From the NCBI RefSeq assembly GCF_013393365.1, contig NZ_AP022321.1, positions 395,001 through 459,000 on the forward strand: a DNA stretch of 64,000 bases. The letters run 5' to 3'. Of the stretch, positions 8,325 to 18,700 are shown piece by piece (the first letter of the stretch is position 1; each line of letters opens with the position of its first letter). The position numbers and the translations under genes were made by a program. Origin of the DNA: Veillonella nakazawae (GTDB taxonomy: Bacteria; Bacillota; Negativicutes; Veillonellales; Veillonellaceae). The notes below the pieces were generated by a model, which saw only the letters and a program-made list of their open reading frames with translations, was not told the origin of the DNA and ran no database searches.

Positions 8325-9548
8325 TTATTTCTCAATATTAACGATGTTTACGATAATTTCTACGGCTTTTTTCATGTCATCAATACATGCGAATTCGTGA
8401 CGACCATGTAGGTTTTCTACGCCAGTAAAGATATTAGGGGTAGGGATGCCCATGAAGGAAATTTTAGAACCATCTGTACCGCCACGGATAGGGTCGCAAA
8501 TAGGCGTGATACCCGCTTTTTCCATAGCTGCTTTAGCTACGTTGACACATTCCATGTTGTCTTTGATGATATCGTACATATTGTAATATTGATCTTTTAC
8601 GGATACTTCACATACTTCGCGGCCATAGATTTCGTTTAATGTTTGACCAGCTTGTAAGAAGAATGCTTTTTTCGCTTCGAACAATTCTTTGTCATGGTCG
8701 CGTATGATATAGTTCATTTTGCCAGTATCTACTTGAGTTTCCATGCTCATGAGCATAAAGAAACCTTGGCGACCGCATGTGTGTTCTGGAACAGCAGCAC
8801 CTGGTAATAGAGCATCGAATTGCATTGCTAATTTAGCACAGTTAATCATAATGCCTTTAGCAGTGCCTGTATGAACAGATACACCTTTTAATGTAACGGT
8901 ACCGCCAGCAGCATTAAATGTTTCGTATTCAAGTTGGCCAAGGCTTTCACCGTCAATAGTATAAGCAAAATCAACAGGAAATTGTTTTACATCAAAGTGA
9001 TCTGCACCGGTACCGATTTCTTCATCTGGGCCAAAGGCACACATGATTTTACCATGCTTGATTTCTGGATGAGCTACGAGGTAGGCGAGGGCTTCCATGA
9101 TTTCGCAGATGCCAGCTTTGTCGTCACCGCCTAGTAGTGTAAGACCATCGGTTACTACCAAGGATTTACCAATATAGTTCTTTAAATTAGGAAAATCTGC
9201 ACGACGTGTGTAGATTTGATGTTCTTCGTTGAGGCAAATATCACTACCATCATAGTTTTCTACAATGCGAGGCTTAATATTTTCTGCGTTGTAATCAGCT
9301 GTATCCATATGAGCGATAAAGCCAATAGCAGGTGCTTTTTCATCTGTATTAGCATTTAATGTGCCAATAACAAAACCATTTTCACGGTTGTAAATAACTT
9401 CATCTAAACCGATTGCTTTTAAATCAGGAACGAGCACATTAGTAGCAAAGTCTACTTGAGTTTGAGTACTTGGAATGGTTGTACTTTCCTCGTTAGACCG
9501 TGTATTTATGCTTGTATAGCGTACAAAACGTTCGACCATTGATTCCAT
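8325..9548 (-). CDS. pepT: Peptidase T (tripeptidase)
   Basis: A 407-residue cytosolic zinc aminopeptidase that releases the N-terminal residue from tripeptides (M20 family). The two-metal site is visible: HMDTAD (His80, Asp82), TLLGGDDKAG, PDEEIGTGA and, near the C-terminus, HGRHEF. YTIDGESLGQLEYE and the IRGGTDGSKISFMG segment are PepT signatures, and the length fits the family. AGGAGG precedes the ATG by about 7 bases. It is divergent from an OPT peptide transporter gene, which suggests import followed by breakdown of peptides. Confidence 0.95.
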   Translation of the reverse strand: MESMVERFVRYTSINTRSNEESTTIPSTQTQVDFATNVLVPDLKAIGLDEVIYNRENGFVIGTLNANTDEKAPAIGFIAHMDTADYNAENIKPRIVENYDGSDICLNEEHQIYTRRADFPNLKNYIGKSLVVTDGLTLLGGDDKAGICEIMEALAYLVAHPEIKHGKIMCAFGPDEEIGTGADHFDVKQFPVDFAYTIDGESLGQLEYETFNAAGGTVTLKGVSVHTGTAKGIMINCAKLAMQFDALLPGAAVPEHTCGRQGFFMLMSMETQVDTGKMNYIIRDHDKELFEAKKAFFLQAGQTLNEIYGREVCEVSVKDQYYNMYDIIKDNMECVNVAKAAMEKAGITPICDPIRGGTDGSKISFMGIPTPNIFTGVENLHGRHEFACIDDMKKAVEIIVNIVNIEK

Positions 9549-9792
9549 AATGAGCCTCCTCGTAAGTAAACATACGTGTTATACATATTGGTATAAATGC
9601 TGTATATAATAAAGATTCTTAATATACTTTCATTGTAGAACAGAGGGGCTGAAAATGCAAAATAAATATTTATGGAACGTGTGATATTTTATTCGCATAA
9701 TGCATAGAAAACCATTGAACCATATATAGTGCCGTGTTAGTATAAAGGTGAATAGTTATACGTTTGTACATTTTCTGTGAGGAGGTTTTACC

Positions 9793-11730
9793 ATGTCGGA
9801 CGAAACTCGTTCTATCCCGCCCGTAGAACCCGTATTGGATCCTAAGAAGGATTACGTAGAGATTAACTCATATGTAGTATTCTGGGGCCTATTCTATGCG
9901 GCAATTTTCACACTGGCTGTAGGTTATTTATGTTTGAAAATTGGTCAAACAGTAGATGCCTTTGCTCCAGTATCTGTACTTGCTATGGGTACAGCAGTTA
10001 TTTTGAAACGGCAAAATGCTTTTGCCGAAACGGTTCACATTCAGGCTATCGCTAGTTCTAGTACGAACACATTAGCTGGTGCGATGTTCTTCTTACCAGC
10101 TCTATACATTTGGAATGTTACAGATGTAACCTTTGTACAAATGGCGATTCCTATTATCCTTGGTGGCGTACTTGGTGTTCTATTATGCGTTATGTTCCGT
10201 CGCTACTTTGTTGAGGAAATGCACTATGTGTATCCGTTCCCAAGCGGTCGTGCTGCTGCTGAAGTACTAATGAGTAATGAAGGTAGCAAAGCGAAACTCA
10301 TGCTTGGTTCTGGTCTTATCGCTCTTGTATATGACTTTATTCTTAACAGCCTCGGTTGGTGGGAAGAGGTTATCCGTACTACCGCATTTAAATGGGGGTC
10401 TGCTCTAGCAGATTCGACTAAGTTAAATGCTGCTGTAGATACAGATGCTGCGTTGCTTGGTCTTGGTTACTTCACAGGCTTACGGTATGCGGCTATTATC
10501 GCAGCTGGTTCCTTCTTCTCTTGGTTCGTATGTATTCCAATCGTATACTATTTAGCTCCGGAACATATCATGCAAATCAATGGGCATGCAGTTCCACTTG
10601 CAGAAGCTCCTATTCGTAAAGTATTCTTAGATTATGTTCGTCATATTGGTATCGGTATGCTTGCTATGGCAGGTATCATCGGATTGCTCAATATGTCTAA
10701 GGTAGTAGCTAGTGTTGTTAAAAATGCAGTACTTGATATTTTCAGTTCCAAAACCGTTGATGTTAACTTGCTTCGTACACAACGCGACGTGCCTACATCT
10801 TGGATTGGCGCTGGCATCTTATTATGTACAGTTCTATTTGCAGCATATTTCCACTTTATGTATGCTGAAAGCTTCTCCCAAACAATCGTAGCATTCTTAA
10901 TCGTTCTAATTATGTCCTTCCTATTATCTGTAGTAGGTATCAGCTCCATTGCTTATACAGGTACAGAACCAGTATCTGGTATGACAATCTTCATGATTAT
11001 CATTTCCGCTGTATGCTTAACAGCTGCAGGTATGACTGGTAAAGTAGGTATGATTGCAGTCCTAATGATGGCTTCCTTCATCGGTACGACTATCGGTATG
11101 GCTGGTAACTTCATGTCTGAGCTTAAAGTGGCTCATATGACAGGTGCTACACCTAAGAAAATGGAACAATGGCAAATCGTTGGTACCATTCTTTGTGCCG
11201 TACTTTCTGTAGGCGTTATGATCCTCTTGAATGATGCATATGGCTTCGTAGGAGACCATGCATTAAATGCTCCACAAGCGAATGCTATGGCTGCTATCAT
11301 TGAGCCAATGATGACTGGTGGTAGTGCTCAATGGCCTCTATACATGGCTGGTGCATTATTCGCTATTATCTTGTGGATGGTAAAAGTTCCACCATTGGCA
11401 TTTGCACTTGGTACGTACTTGCCAATGGAAATCAACACACCATTACTTATCGGTGGTCTAATTGCATACTTCGTACAAAATAGTACAAAAGATAAAGAAT
11501 TGGCAGATCTTCGCTTCTCTAAAGGTAGCACAATTGCATCTGGTCTCGTAGCTGGTGGTGCCATTGGTTCTTTATTCAGTGCTGTACTTCGTATTGCAGG
11601 TGTTGATGTATTCGCTCAAGATTGGGTTGAAACACCGGAAGCAACATACCTCAGTATTGTAATGTACTTATTACTTTGTGTATTCTTGTACAAAGTAGCT
11701 ATGTACGTAAAAGCTAAAAAAGCTAAATAA
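9793..11730 (+). CDS. OPT family oligopeptide transporter
   Basis: A 645-residue integral membrane protein of the oligopeptide transporter (OPT) family, with about 15-16 hydrophobic segments. AIASSSTNTLAGAMFFLPALY, YVYPFPSGRAAAEVL and GLRYAAIIAAGSFFSW are family landmarks; bacterial members of this length carry peptides or metal-peptide complexes. GAGGAGG precedes the ATG. It is divergently placed to pepT across 244 bases, and the pair is likely a peptide-use module. The exact substrate is not evident. Confidence 0.9.
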   Translation: MSDETRSIPPVEPVLDPKKDYVEINSYVVFWGLFYAAIFTLAVGYLCLKIGQTVDAFAPVSVLAMGTAVILKRQNAFAETVHIQAIASSSTNTLAGAMFFLPALYIWNVTDVTFVQMAIPIILGGVLGVLLCVMFRRYFVEEMHYVYPFPSGRAAAEVLMSNEGSKAKLMLGSGLIALVYDFILNSLGWWEEVIRTTAFKWGSALADSTKLNAAVDTDAALLGLGYFTGLRYAAIIAAGSFFSWFVCIPIVYYLAPEHIMQINGHAVPLAEAPIRKVFLDYVRHIGIGMLAMAGIIGLLNMSKVVASVVKNAVLDIFSSKTVDVNLLRTQRDVPTSWIGAGILLCTVLFAAYFHFMYAESFSQTIVAFLIVLIMSFLLSVVGISSIAYTGTEPVSGMTIFMIIISAVCLTAAGMTGKVGMIAVLMMASFIGTTIGMAGNFMSELKVAHMTGATPKKMEQWQIVGTILCAVLSVGVMILLNDAYGFVGDHALNAPQANAMAAIIEPMMTGGSAQWPLYMAGALFAIILWMVKVPPLAFALGTYLPMEINTPLLIGGLIAYFVQNSTKDKELADLRFSKGSTIASGLVAGGAIGSLFSAVLRIAGVDVFAQDWVETPEATYLSIVMYLLLCVFLYKVAMYVKAKKAK

Positions 11731-11804
11731 AGAATAAGATATATCCTTAAGAATGTGAGTGTTTTGTTTGATTAAAATTATTAAGAATTCTCCACTCTAG
11801 GGAT

Positions 11805-11856
11805 GACCGCCTTTACCGAGTTTTATCTGTGCTTGGTGAAGGCGGTCTTTTTTTGA
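11805..11856 (+). terminator. Terminator after OPT transporter
   Basis: GACCGCCTTTACC (from 11805) pairs with GGTGAAGGCGGTC (ending 11847), followed by TTTTTTT. Strong GC-rich stem. Confidence 0.9.
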
Positions 11857-11906
11857 TATAACTAAAAACTATATTTGTGTAAAACCTATTTATATGGTTG
11901 GAATTA

Positions 11907-11935
11907 TTGACCTAGAATATATATGGTGATATGAT
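11907..11935 (+). promoter_or_regulatory. Promoter of amino-acid-binding lipoprotein gene
   Basis: TTGACC (11907-11912), 17 bases, TATGAT (11930-11935). Confidence 0.55.
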
Positions 11936-12061
11936 AGCAATATTGTAATACTTTTATAGGTATTATACTGAGTTCATATTTTATGTATATAGAGATATAC
12001 TCGAAGGAATAGGATATAAGATTTGTTCTGTATTGAGTAGAGTCTTACAATTAGGTGAAGC

Positions 12062-12847
12062 ATGAAGTTTAAGAAGATAGCAGCTCTGTTAGGAGCTTTT
12101 ACAATTGTTAGCAGTCTATTTATTGCGGGCTGTGGAAATACAAATAGTAGTCAAAAGGTATGGCGCGTTGGTACAGATGCAACCTATGCACCATTTGGAT
12201 TTAAAGATAAAGACAGCGGAAAATTAGCTGGCTTTGATATCGATATTATTAATGCTATTGCTCAAGAAGAGGGCATTGAAGCAGATGTTCAAAACTTGAA
12301 CTTTGATGCACTTTTACCTGCATTACAAAGTAATACTATCGATATTGCTATCTCTGATATGACTATCTCTGAAGATCGAGCAAAATCTGTTGATTTTAGT
12401 AAGCCTTACTATATAGCTGGTAATGGTCTTGTAGTTAATATTGATAATACTGATATCAATAGCTTTAAGGATTTAGAAGGAAAGCGTATCGGTGTATCCA
12501 TCGGATCTACAGGTGCAGAAATTGCTAGCAAGATTCCTAATGCCGATGTGCGTCAATTCAACCTCATCGTCGATGCGTTCTTAGAATTGCAAAATAGAGG
12601 TGTAGATGTAGTTATTAACGATACACCAGTAAACGAATATTATGTTAACAACAAGGGCAAAGGTATCGCAAAGGTTACTGGAGAGGACTATGATGCGGCG
12701 CCGCTTGGTATTGCTGTAAAGAAAGGCAATACAGAGCTTCTTAATAAAGTTAACGATGGTTTAGCTAAGATTAAAGCCAATGGCAAATATGCGGAGATTT
12801 ATAAAAAATGGTTTGGTAAAGAGCCACCAACAGAGGATTTAAAATAG
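12062..12847 (+). CDS. Amino-acid ABC transporter binding lipoprotein
   Basis: A 261-residue substrate-binding protein of the polar amino-acid family (SBP type 3, GlnH/HisJ-like). The signal ends in a lipobox (LFIAGC), so the mature protein is a lipoprotein. WRVGTDATYAPFGFKD, LAGFDIDIINAIA, DIAISDMTISEDRAKSVDFS and the DLEGKRIGVSIGSTGAE lobe are standard for the family. The length is normal. No permease or ATPase gene lies next to it, so it either serves a transporter encoded elsewhere or acts alone as a scavenger. The ribosome binding site (AGGTGAAG) is close and modest. The ligand cannot be told from sequence. Confidence 0.9.
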   Translation: MKFKKIAALLGAFTIVSSLFIAGCGNTNSSQKVWRVGTDATYAPFGFKDKDSGKLAGFDIDIINAIAQEEGIEADVQNLNFDALLPALQSNTIDIAISDMTISEDRAKSVDFSKPYYIAGNGLVVNIDNTDINSFKDLEGKRIGVSIGSTGAEIASKIPNADVRQFNLIVDAFLELQNRGVDVVINDTPVNEYYVNNKGKGIAKVTGEDYDAAPLGIAVKKGNTELLNKVNDGLAKIKANGKYAEIYKKWFGKEPPTEDLK

Positions 12848-12934
12848 TTTGTAGATAGTACCAAAACGTATTATTTGTTATAATACGTTTAGTAAACCTC
12901 AAATGGTATGAGGTAGTATAGAATAGGTGATATG

Positions 12935-13948
12935 ATGGTTAAGCGATGTGCATTTTTAGATATAATTAAAGAGAAGGGCGCCCTCGTTTTAGATGGTGGG
13001 TTAGGATCAGAGTTAGAGCGTTATGGCTGTAACCTTCAGCATAAATTATGGTCTGCTAAGATTCTTATGGACCAACCGGATATCATCAAAAAAATACATA
13101 TTTCGTACTTAGCGGCTGGGGCGGATATCATTCAAAGTTCTGGGTATCAAGCAACGGTAGCTGGCTTTAAAGGCCTAGGATTTGGTACGGAAGAGGCTAT
13201 TGAACTTGTAAAATTATCTGTTCGCTTGGCAGTACAAGCTCGCAATGAGTTTGTAGAGGCTAAGGCGAGTGGGGCACTTACATTGCGTGGTATTACACTG
13301 GGAGAAGAGACCCCAAATGGCATTAGATATTTTTCTGAAGGTGCATTGCCTAAACCACTGGTAGCGGTCTCTGTAGGCCCATATGGAGCTTTTTTGGCGG
13401 ATGGCTCTGAGTACCGTGGATATCCTGGTGTACAAACTGAGTATCTTGAGGTGTTCCATATACCTCGCTTAGCCTTATTCTGTGAAGAAAATCCTGATAT
13501 ACTATCTTTTGAAACAATACCGTCTTATGATGAAGCCATTGCCATTGCTCGAGCTATGTCTGATCCATATACATCGCGAGGGATTCCTGGTTGGATTGCT
13601 TTCTCTTGTAAGGATGAACATCATGTTTCTAGTGGGGAAACTATCATTAAATGTGCAGAAATGATCGATAAGGTTAGACCTATAACTGGTATTGGCATCA
13701 ATTGTACGAAACCAGAGTATGTAGAGTCCTTGATTAAGGATATTCGTACTGTTACGGATAAACCAATTGCTGTATACCCTAATCTTGGTGAAAGCTATGA
13801 TAGTGAAACTAAGACCTGGTATGGCGACCCTGCATCATTTGTAGATTATGTTGATGTATGGCGTCATGCTGGGGCAGATATCATAGGTGGTTGTTGTAGA
13901 ACAACACCTGAAATCATTAGAGATATAGCTAGAAAAATTCATAAATAG
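12935..13948 (+). CDS. mmuM: Homocysteine S-methyltransferase (MmuM)
   Basis: A 337-residue cytosolic enzyme that moves a methyl group from S-methylmethionine (or S-adenosylmethionine) to homocysteine to make methionine. LDGGLGSELERYGCNL at the N-terminus, SVGPYGAFLADGSEYRG, GINCTKPE and IGGCCRTTPE match MmuM; the Cys of the GINC motif and the CC pair bind the catalytic zinc. No cobalamin domain is present, as expected. The ATG at 12935 is preferred over 12932 because AGGTGA ends at 12930. A short hairpin at 12864-12890 lies in the 87-base gap from the lipoprotein gene. Confidence 0.93.
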   Translation: MVKRCAFLDIIKEKGALVLDGGLGSELERYGCNLQHKLWSAKILMDQPDIIKKIHISYLAAGADIIQSSGYQATVAGFKGLGFGTEEAIELVKLSVRLAVQARNEFVEAKASGALTLRGITLGEETPNGIRYFSEGALPKPLVAVSVGPYGAFLADGSEYRGYPGVQTEYLEVFHIPRLALFCEENPDILSFETIPSYDEAIAIARAMSDPYTSRGIPGWIAFSCKDEHHVSSGETIIKCAEMIDKVRPITGIGINCTKPEYVESLIKDIRTVTDKPIAVYPNLGESYDSETKTWYGDPASFVDYVDVWRHAGADIIGGCCRTTPEIIRDIARKIHK

Positions 13949-13972
13949 TAATATAAACTAATGATATAAATA

Positions 13973-14013
13973 AAGAAGGCTATCGATGTTAAGTCGATAG
14001 CCTTCTTCATTTT
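13973..14013 (+). terminator. Terminator after mmuM
   Basis: AAGAAGGCTATCGA (13973-13986) pairs with TCGATAGCCTTCTT (13994-14007), followed by CATTTT. A second perfect 12-bp hairpin without a T-run (AAGAGGTGATAC / GTATCACCTCTT, 14070-14098) lies further on. Confidence 0.85.
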
Positions 14014-14110
14014 AGCCGTTTGGCAGTAGTAAAATGTAATACTTTAAAGTTTGATATAAGAGATATAAAAAGAGGTGATACATTAGGTATCACCTCTTAA
14101 TGTTAGATAA

Positions 14111-14140
14111 TAAAAAAAGCAGTGCATAGGCACTGCTTTT
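14111..14140 (-). terminator. Terminator of tRNA-Ser
   Basis: Read on the minus strand, AAAAGCAGTGC and GCACTGCTTTT form a stem followed by a T-run. It begins 5 bases after the tRNA end. Confidence 0.8.
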
Positions 14141-14144
14141 GCTA

Positions 14145-14236
14145 TGGCGGAGAGACAGGGATTTGAACCCTGGGTACGGGATAACCGCACACATGATTTC
14201 CAATCATGCTCCTTCAGCCGCTCGGACACCTCTCCA
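14145..14236 (-). tRNA. tRNA-Ser (GGA)
   Basis: A 92-nt tRNA on the minus strand with encoded CCA. The anticodon loop reads TTGGAAA, giving anticodon GGA (UCC/UCU serine codons). The long variable arm is the serine/leucine class. The T-arm (GGTTCAAATCC) and the acceptor stem pair correctly. Confidence 0.97.
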
Positions 14237-14266
14237 TGTATTCTGTTGTGTAACAGGTACTTGTAT

Positions 14267-14295
14267 AGTATATGAAAAAGATAGATTTATGTCAA
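14267..14295 (-). promoter_or_regulatory. Promoter of tRNA-Ser
   Basis: On the minus strand: TTGACA (14295-14290), exactly 17 bases, TATACT (14272-14267). Near-consensus, as expected for a stable RNA. Confidence 0.85.
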
Positions 14296-14344
14296 GCGAA
14301 AAATAGTGAAATTATTGAACTTTCATAAGACTTTTAAAGTATAA

Positions 14345-14371
14345 GAAAAAGCCGCCTTTTCAGGCGGCTTT
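14345..14371 (-). terminator. Terminator of flavodiiron protein gene
   Basis: Minus strand: AAGCCGCC, short loop, GGCGGCTTTTT. It lies 11 bases past the stop. Confidence 0.9.
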
Positions 14372-14382
14372 GGGTGTTAGTA

Positions 14383-15618
14383 TTATAATACTTCTTTGAT
14401 TTCAGCTGCATCGATGGATGCTTTGATATCGTCTGCCATTTTTTCGATTTTTGGAAGATCTTCTGCTTTTAAAGAGGATTTGATATCAAGTGGTTCGGAT
14501 ACGATTTCAATGTCTTTGAAGTCGTTTTCGAAGTGAGCAACCATTGTTTTCATTGCAGCAGATGCCCAAGAGTGGTTACCGATGATAGATACCTTATGGT
14601 TTTGGAAGTTAAGAGCTTTTAACTCGTGGATGAGGTTTTCCATTGTAAGGTATAGGTTCAAGTTATATGTAGGAGCGATTGTTACCAAGTTCGTGTATTT
14701 CCAAGCATCAGAGATGATGTAGGAAGCGTTAGTTTTGGAAACATCATAGATTTTGATATCTGTTACACCGCGTTTGGATAATTGTTTAGCCAATTGTTGT
14801 GCAATGTCACGAGTGTTACCATACATAGAACCGAAGGCGATAACAACGCCTTTTTTCTCAGCTGTATAGTTGGACCAGTGCAAGTATTTGTGCAAGATGT
14901 ATTGAATTGTTTCAGGTGTACGCCAGATTGGACCATGAAGTGGAGCAATGCGTTTGATTTCAAGACCAGAAACTTTGCGAATTGCATTTTGTACTTGAGG
15001 ACCGTATTTACCAACGATATTTGTATAGTAACGACGAGCTTCTTCTTCATATGTAGCAATGAAATCTGTTTGGTCCGCAAAGATGTTACCATTAACGGTA
15101 CCAAATGTACCGAAAGCATCTGCAGAGAACAATGTGCCTGTAGATTTTTCATAAGTACAAGTTACTTCTGGCCAGTGAACCATAGGCATAGTGTAGGAAA
15201 CAAGAGTATGTTTACCTAGGCAAATTTCATCGCCCTCTTTAACTGTGTAATATTGGTCAGGTTTTGGAGTATTGTAGAATTGTTCAAACATGCGGAATGT
15301 TGTAGCGTTACCAACCATTTTACAGTTTGGATAGCGTTCCAATGTGTCTAACAATGTTTGGCAATGATCTGGTTCCATATGGTTTACAATGATGTAATCA
15401 AGGTCGCGACCATTCAAAAGATGAGTCAAGTTGTCAAAGTATTCTTCGCGAATTTCTGCATCAACAGAGTCTACAACACAAGTTTTTTCATCATCGATGA
15501 AATAGCTGTTATAGCTAACACCATTTGGAATAGGGAATAAGTTTTCAAAACGTTCTGTAGTCCAGTCATTACTACCAATCCAGTAGATATTATGGGTCAT
15601 TTTCTGAGCACAATGCAT
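14383..15618 (-). CDS. Flavodiiron protein (FprA/ROO family)
   Basis: A 411-residue cytosolic A-type flavoprotein that reduces oxygen to water, or nitric oxide to nitrous oxide, protecting an anaerobe from both. Residues 1-250 are the metallo-beta-lactamase-like diiron domain with HMEPDH (His80, Glu82, Asp84, His85), His148 in MVHWPE, Asp167 in SADAFG and a late LHGPIW histidine. Residues about 258-400 are a flavodoxin domain that binds FMN (AFGSMYGNTRDIA). There is no rubredoxin tail, so an external electron donor is needed. AAAGGA supports the first ATG. Monocistronic. Confidence 0.95.
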   Translation of the reverse strand: MHCAQKMTHNIYWIGSNDWTTERFENLFPIPNGVSYNSYFIDDEKTCVVDSVDAEIREEYFDNLTHLLNGRDLDYIIVNHMEPDHCQTLLDTLERYPNCKMVGNATTFRMFEQFYNTPKPDQYYTVKEGDEICLGKHTLVSYTMPMVHWPEVTCTYEKSTGTLFSADAFGTFGTVNGNIFADQTDFIATYEEEARRYYTNIVGKYGPQVQNAIRKVSGLEIKRIAPLHGPIWRTPETIQYILHKYLHWSNYTAEKKGVVIAFGSMYGNTRDIAQQLAKQLSKRGVTDIKIYDVSKTNASYIISDAWKYTNLVTIAPTYNLNLYLTMENLIHELKALNFQNHKVSIIGNHSWASAAMKTMVAHFENDFKDIEIVSEPLDIKSSLKAEDLPKIEKMADDIKASIDAAEIKEVL

Positions 15619-15727
15619 AATAAAATCCTTTCTTAACTCACATTTGTTATGTATAGGTTTACACGAATTCTCATGTTCGTAAATATATCATCAACTTATA
15701 ATACTAATATTTTCGAAAAAAATCAAT

Positions 15728-15758
15728 ATTGAAAAGCCTACCCCAAGGAGTAGGCTTT
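15728..15758 (-). terminator. Terminator of purL
   Basis: Minus strand: AAAGCCTACTCC, loop TTGG, GGTAGGCTTTT, then a T-rich stretch. It starts 23 bases past the purL stop. Confidence 0.8.
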
Positions 15759-15780
15759 CACCTGAAAGAATAGTCATAAA

Positions 15781-18700
15781 TTATTTGAAGTATTTTACAC
15801 CAGATGTAAAGATTGGCATCTCTAATTGACCAGGAATATTTTTGCTAATTCCTGTGCCACAGCGTTCGGAGTGTGCCATTTTACCAAATACGCGACCATC
15901 AGGACTATAAATACCTTCGATAGCAGCTACAGATTGGTTAGGGTTGAAGCGGCTATCCATGGATGCAATACCATCAAAGTCTACATATTGTGTAGCAATT
16001 TGACCAGTTTTATTGAATTCCAATACTTGTTGAGGGGATGCAATGAAGCGACCTTCACCGTGAGAGATAGGTACAGTGTAGATTTCGCCTGCTTTAGCAT
16101 CGCTCATCCAAGGAGATTTTGTAGAAATAACTTTAGTGTTAACCATACGAGACAAGTGACGACCAATTGTGTTGTACGTCAAAGTAGGATGGTCAGCAGT
16201 TAAGGTTTCAATATGACCACCTGGCAACAAGCCTAATTTGATAAGTGCTTGGAAGCCGTTACAAATACCAAGTACAAGGCCATCTTGTTTGTACAAGAGA
16301 TTTTCTAGGCCTTCAGCCAGGTATGGATTACGGAAGAGGGTAGCCATAAATTTGCCAGAACCATCTGGTTCATCGCCAGCACTGAAACCACCAGGGAACA
16401 TAAGAATTTGAGATTCTGCTAATTTAGCTTTGATTACGTCGATAGATTCTTTTAATTGTTCTGGTGTTTGGTTTCGAATTACTACAATATCTGTTTCGGC
16501 CCCAGCTCGTTCGAAGGCACGAGTCGCATCAAATTCGCAGTTTGTACCAGGAAATACGGGGATGAGAACCTTTGGTTTGGCACCTAAGGATGTACTGCGA
16601 GGTTTAGCGTGTTGATCATGGATGTACGCTACTGCTTCTCCAGAGCCATTTGGAGCATGCATAGGGAATATATCGTTGAGTGGAGCTTCATAAGTTGCTT
16701 GGATCTCCTTGAGTGATACGGATTGATCCGCCCATTCAATAACTGGATTTGCTTGTGTTACACCGATTACTTTTAAACCTGGTAACTCTAAGAGATAGTT
16801 AACAGCTTTAATATCTACCTCTACGATAAATGCACCAAGAGCAGGTTGGAAAATACCTCGTTCAGCATATTTATCGAATTTAACACCAATATTATTGCCG
16901 AGGGCCATTTTTGTGACAGCTTCAGGGATGCCACCTTGGTCAACTACATAAGCAGAGTAAACACGACCTTTTTCAATTTGTTCTTGCAAGGTATCGCAAT
17001 TTTCTTTGAAACGATCCCAATCTGGAGTGTCGTCGTACATGCGAGGCACATCGAAGAATACGAGGCGATGATCTACGCCTTTAAGGTCCTGACTTACGAT
17101 ATTGTCTATATGAGCTGTACCAACTGCAAAGGATACGAGCGTAGGAGGAACTGTAAGGTCCATAAATGTACCGCTCATAGAGTCTTTGCCACCAATAGCG
17201 CCAATTTCAAGTTCTTTTTGTGCTTTATAAGCGCCCAGTAAAGCTGCTACAGGTTTACCCCAGGATTCTTTAGAGTTGAGGCGTTCAAAGTACTCTTGTA
17301 ATGTTAGGTATGCATCTTCACGGCGACCACCGAGAGCTACTAATTTAGCGACAGATAAAAGTACAGCATATTGTGCGCCATGGTATGGGCTCCAGTCGGA
17401 TAATTCTGGTACAAAGCCATGTGTCATGATACTAGCTGTAGTAGTTTCACCATTTAATACAGGTAATTTTGCGACCATACCTTGAGTAGGTGTCTTTTGG
17501 AACTTACCACCGAATGGCATGAGTACTGTATTAGCACCAACTGTACTATCAAAGCGTTCTGCTAAGCCTTGTTGGGAAGCTGTATTTAAATCGGATACGG
17601 CTGCGAGCCATTTTTCTTTAAAGTTATCTGCACTAGAAGAACCACGTAAGAAGTAAGAGCGATCCGCTGGAGCTGTTATTATAGCTTCTTGCTGTTGGCT
17701 TGCACCATTTGTATTTAAGAAGTCGCGGCTAATATCTACAATTGTTTCGCCATTCCAGTTCATGATTAGACGATTTGTATCAGTTACATCTGCTACAACT
17801 GTACATTCTAAGTTTTCTTCGTCGCAATATGCTTTAAATGCATCTACATCGGTAGCGGAGATAACGCAAGCCATACGTTCTTGAGATTCAGAAATCGCCA
17901 ATTCTGTGCCATCAAGGCCAGCGTATTTTTTAGGCACTAAATCAAGGTTAATAGTTACGCCATCTGTTAATTCACCGATAGCAACGGATACACCGCCAGC
18001 ACCAAAGTCATTACAACGTTTGATAAGGGTAGTTACTTCACCACGACGGAAGAGACGTTGAATTTTGCGTTCCGTAAGGGCGTTGCCTTTTTGAACCTCT
18101 GCACCACATGTAGAAAGGGATTCTACCGTGTGCTCTTTAGAGGAGCCGGTAGCACCACCACAACCATCGCGACCAGTTTTACCACCAAGTAATACTACAA
18201 CATCGCCTGGAACTGGTACTTCGCGGCGTACTTGATTACGTGGAGCTGCACCGATAACAGCGCCAATTTCCATGCGTTTTGCTACGTAGCCAGGATGGTA
18301 ATATTCTTTTACTTCACCTGTAGCAAGACCGATTTGATTGCCATAAGAGGAATAGCCACGAGCTGCTTCTTGAGTGATTTTCTTTTGTGGTAATTTACCT
18401 TCTAATGTATCTTCAAGACTCGTATGTGGATCGCCAGAGCCGGTGATGCGCATTGCTTGGTATACATAGGCGCGGCCGCTCAATGGATCGCGGATACAGC
18501 CTCCTAAGCAGGTAGCAGCACCGCCGAATGGTTCGATTTCAGTAGGGTGGTTATGGGTTTCATTTTTGAATAATAACAACCATTCTTCAGTTTTTCCGTC
18601 TACATCAACAGGAACGATGATAGTACAAGCATTGATTTCATCGGATTCATCAAGATTTGTTAAACCACCAGCATGGCGTAATTCTTTTACGGCTAGTGTA

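Larger units (their letters stand above)
11731..12061. other. Intergenic region: terminator then promoter
   Basis: These 331 bases hold the OPT terminator (11805-11856) and, further on, a promoter for the binding-protein gene (11907-11935). About 125 bases of AT-rich leader follow the promoter with no structure I could support. Confidence 0.6.

Noticed and set aside
15663..15680. Small inverted repeat ACGAA-N8-TTCGT before the flavodiiron gene
   Set aside because: Only 5-bp arms in AT-rich DNA; too short to separate from chance, though it could be an operator.
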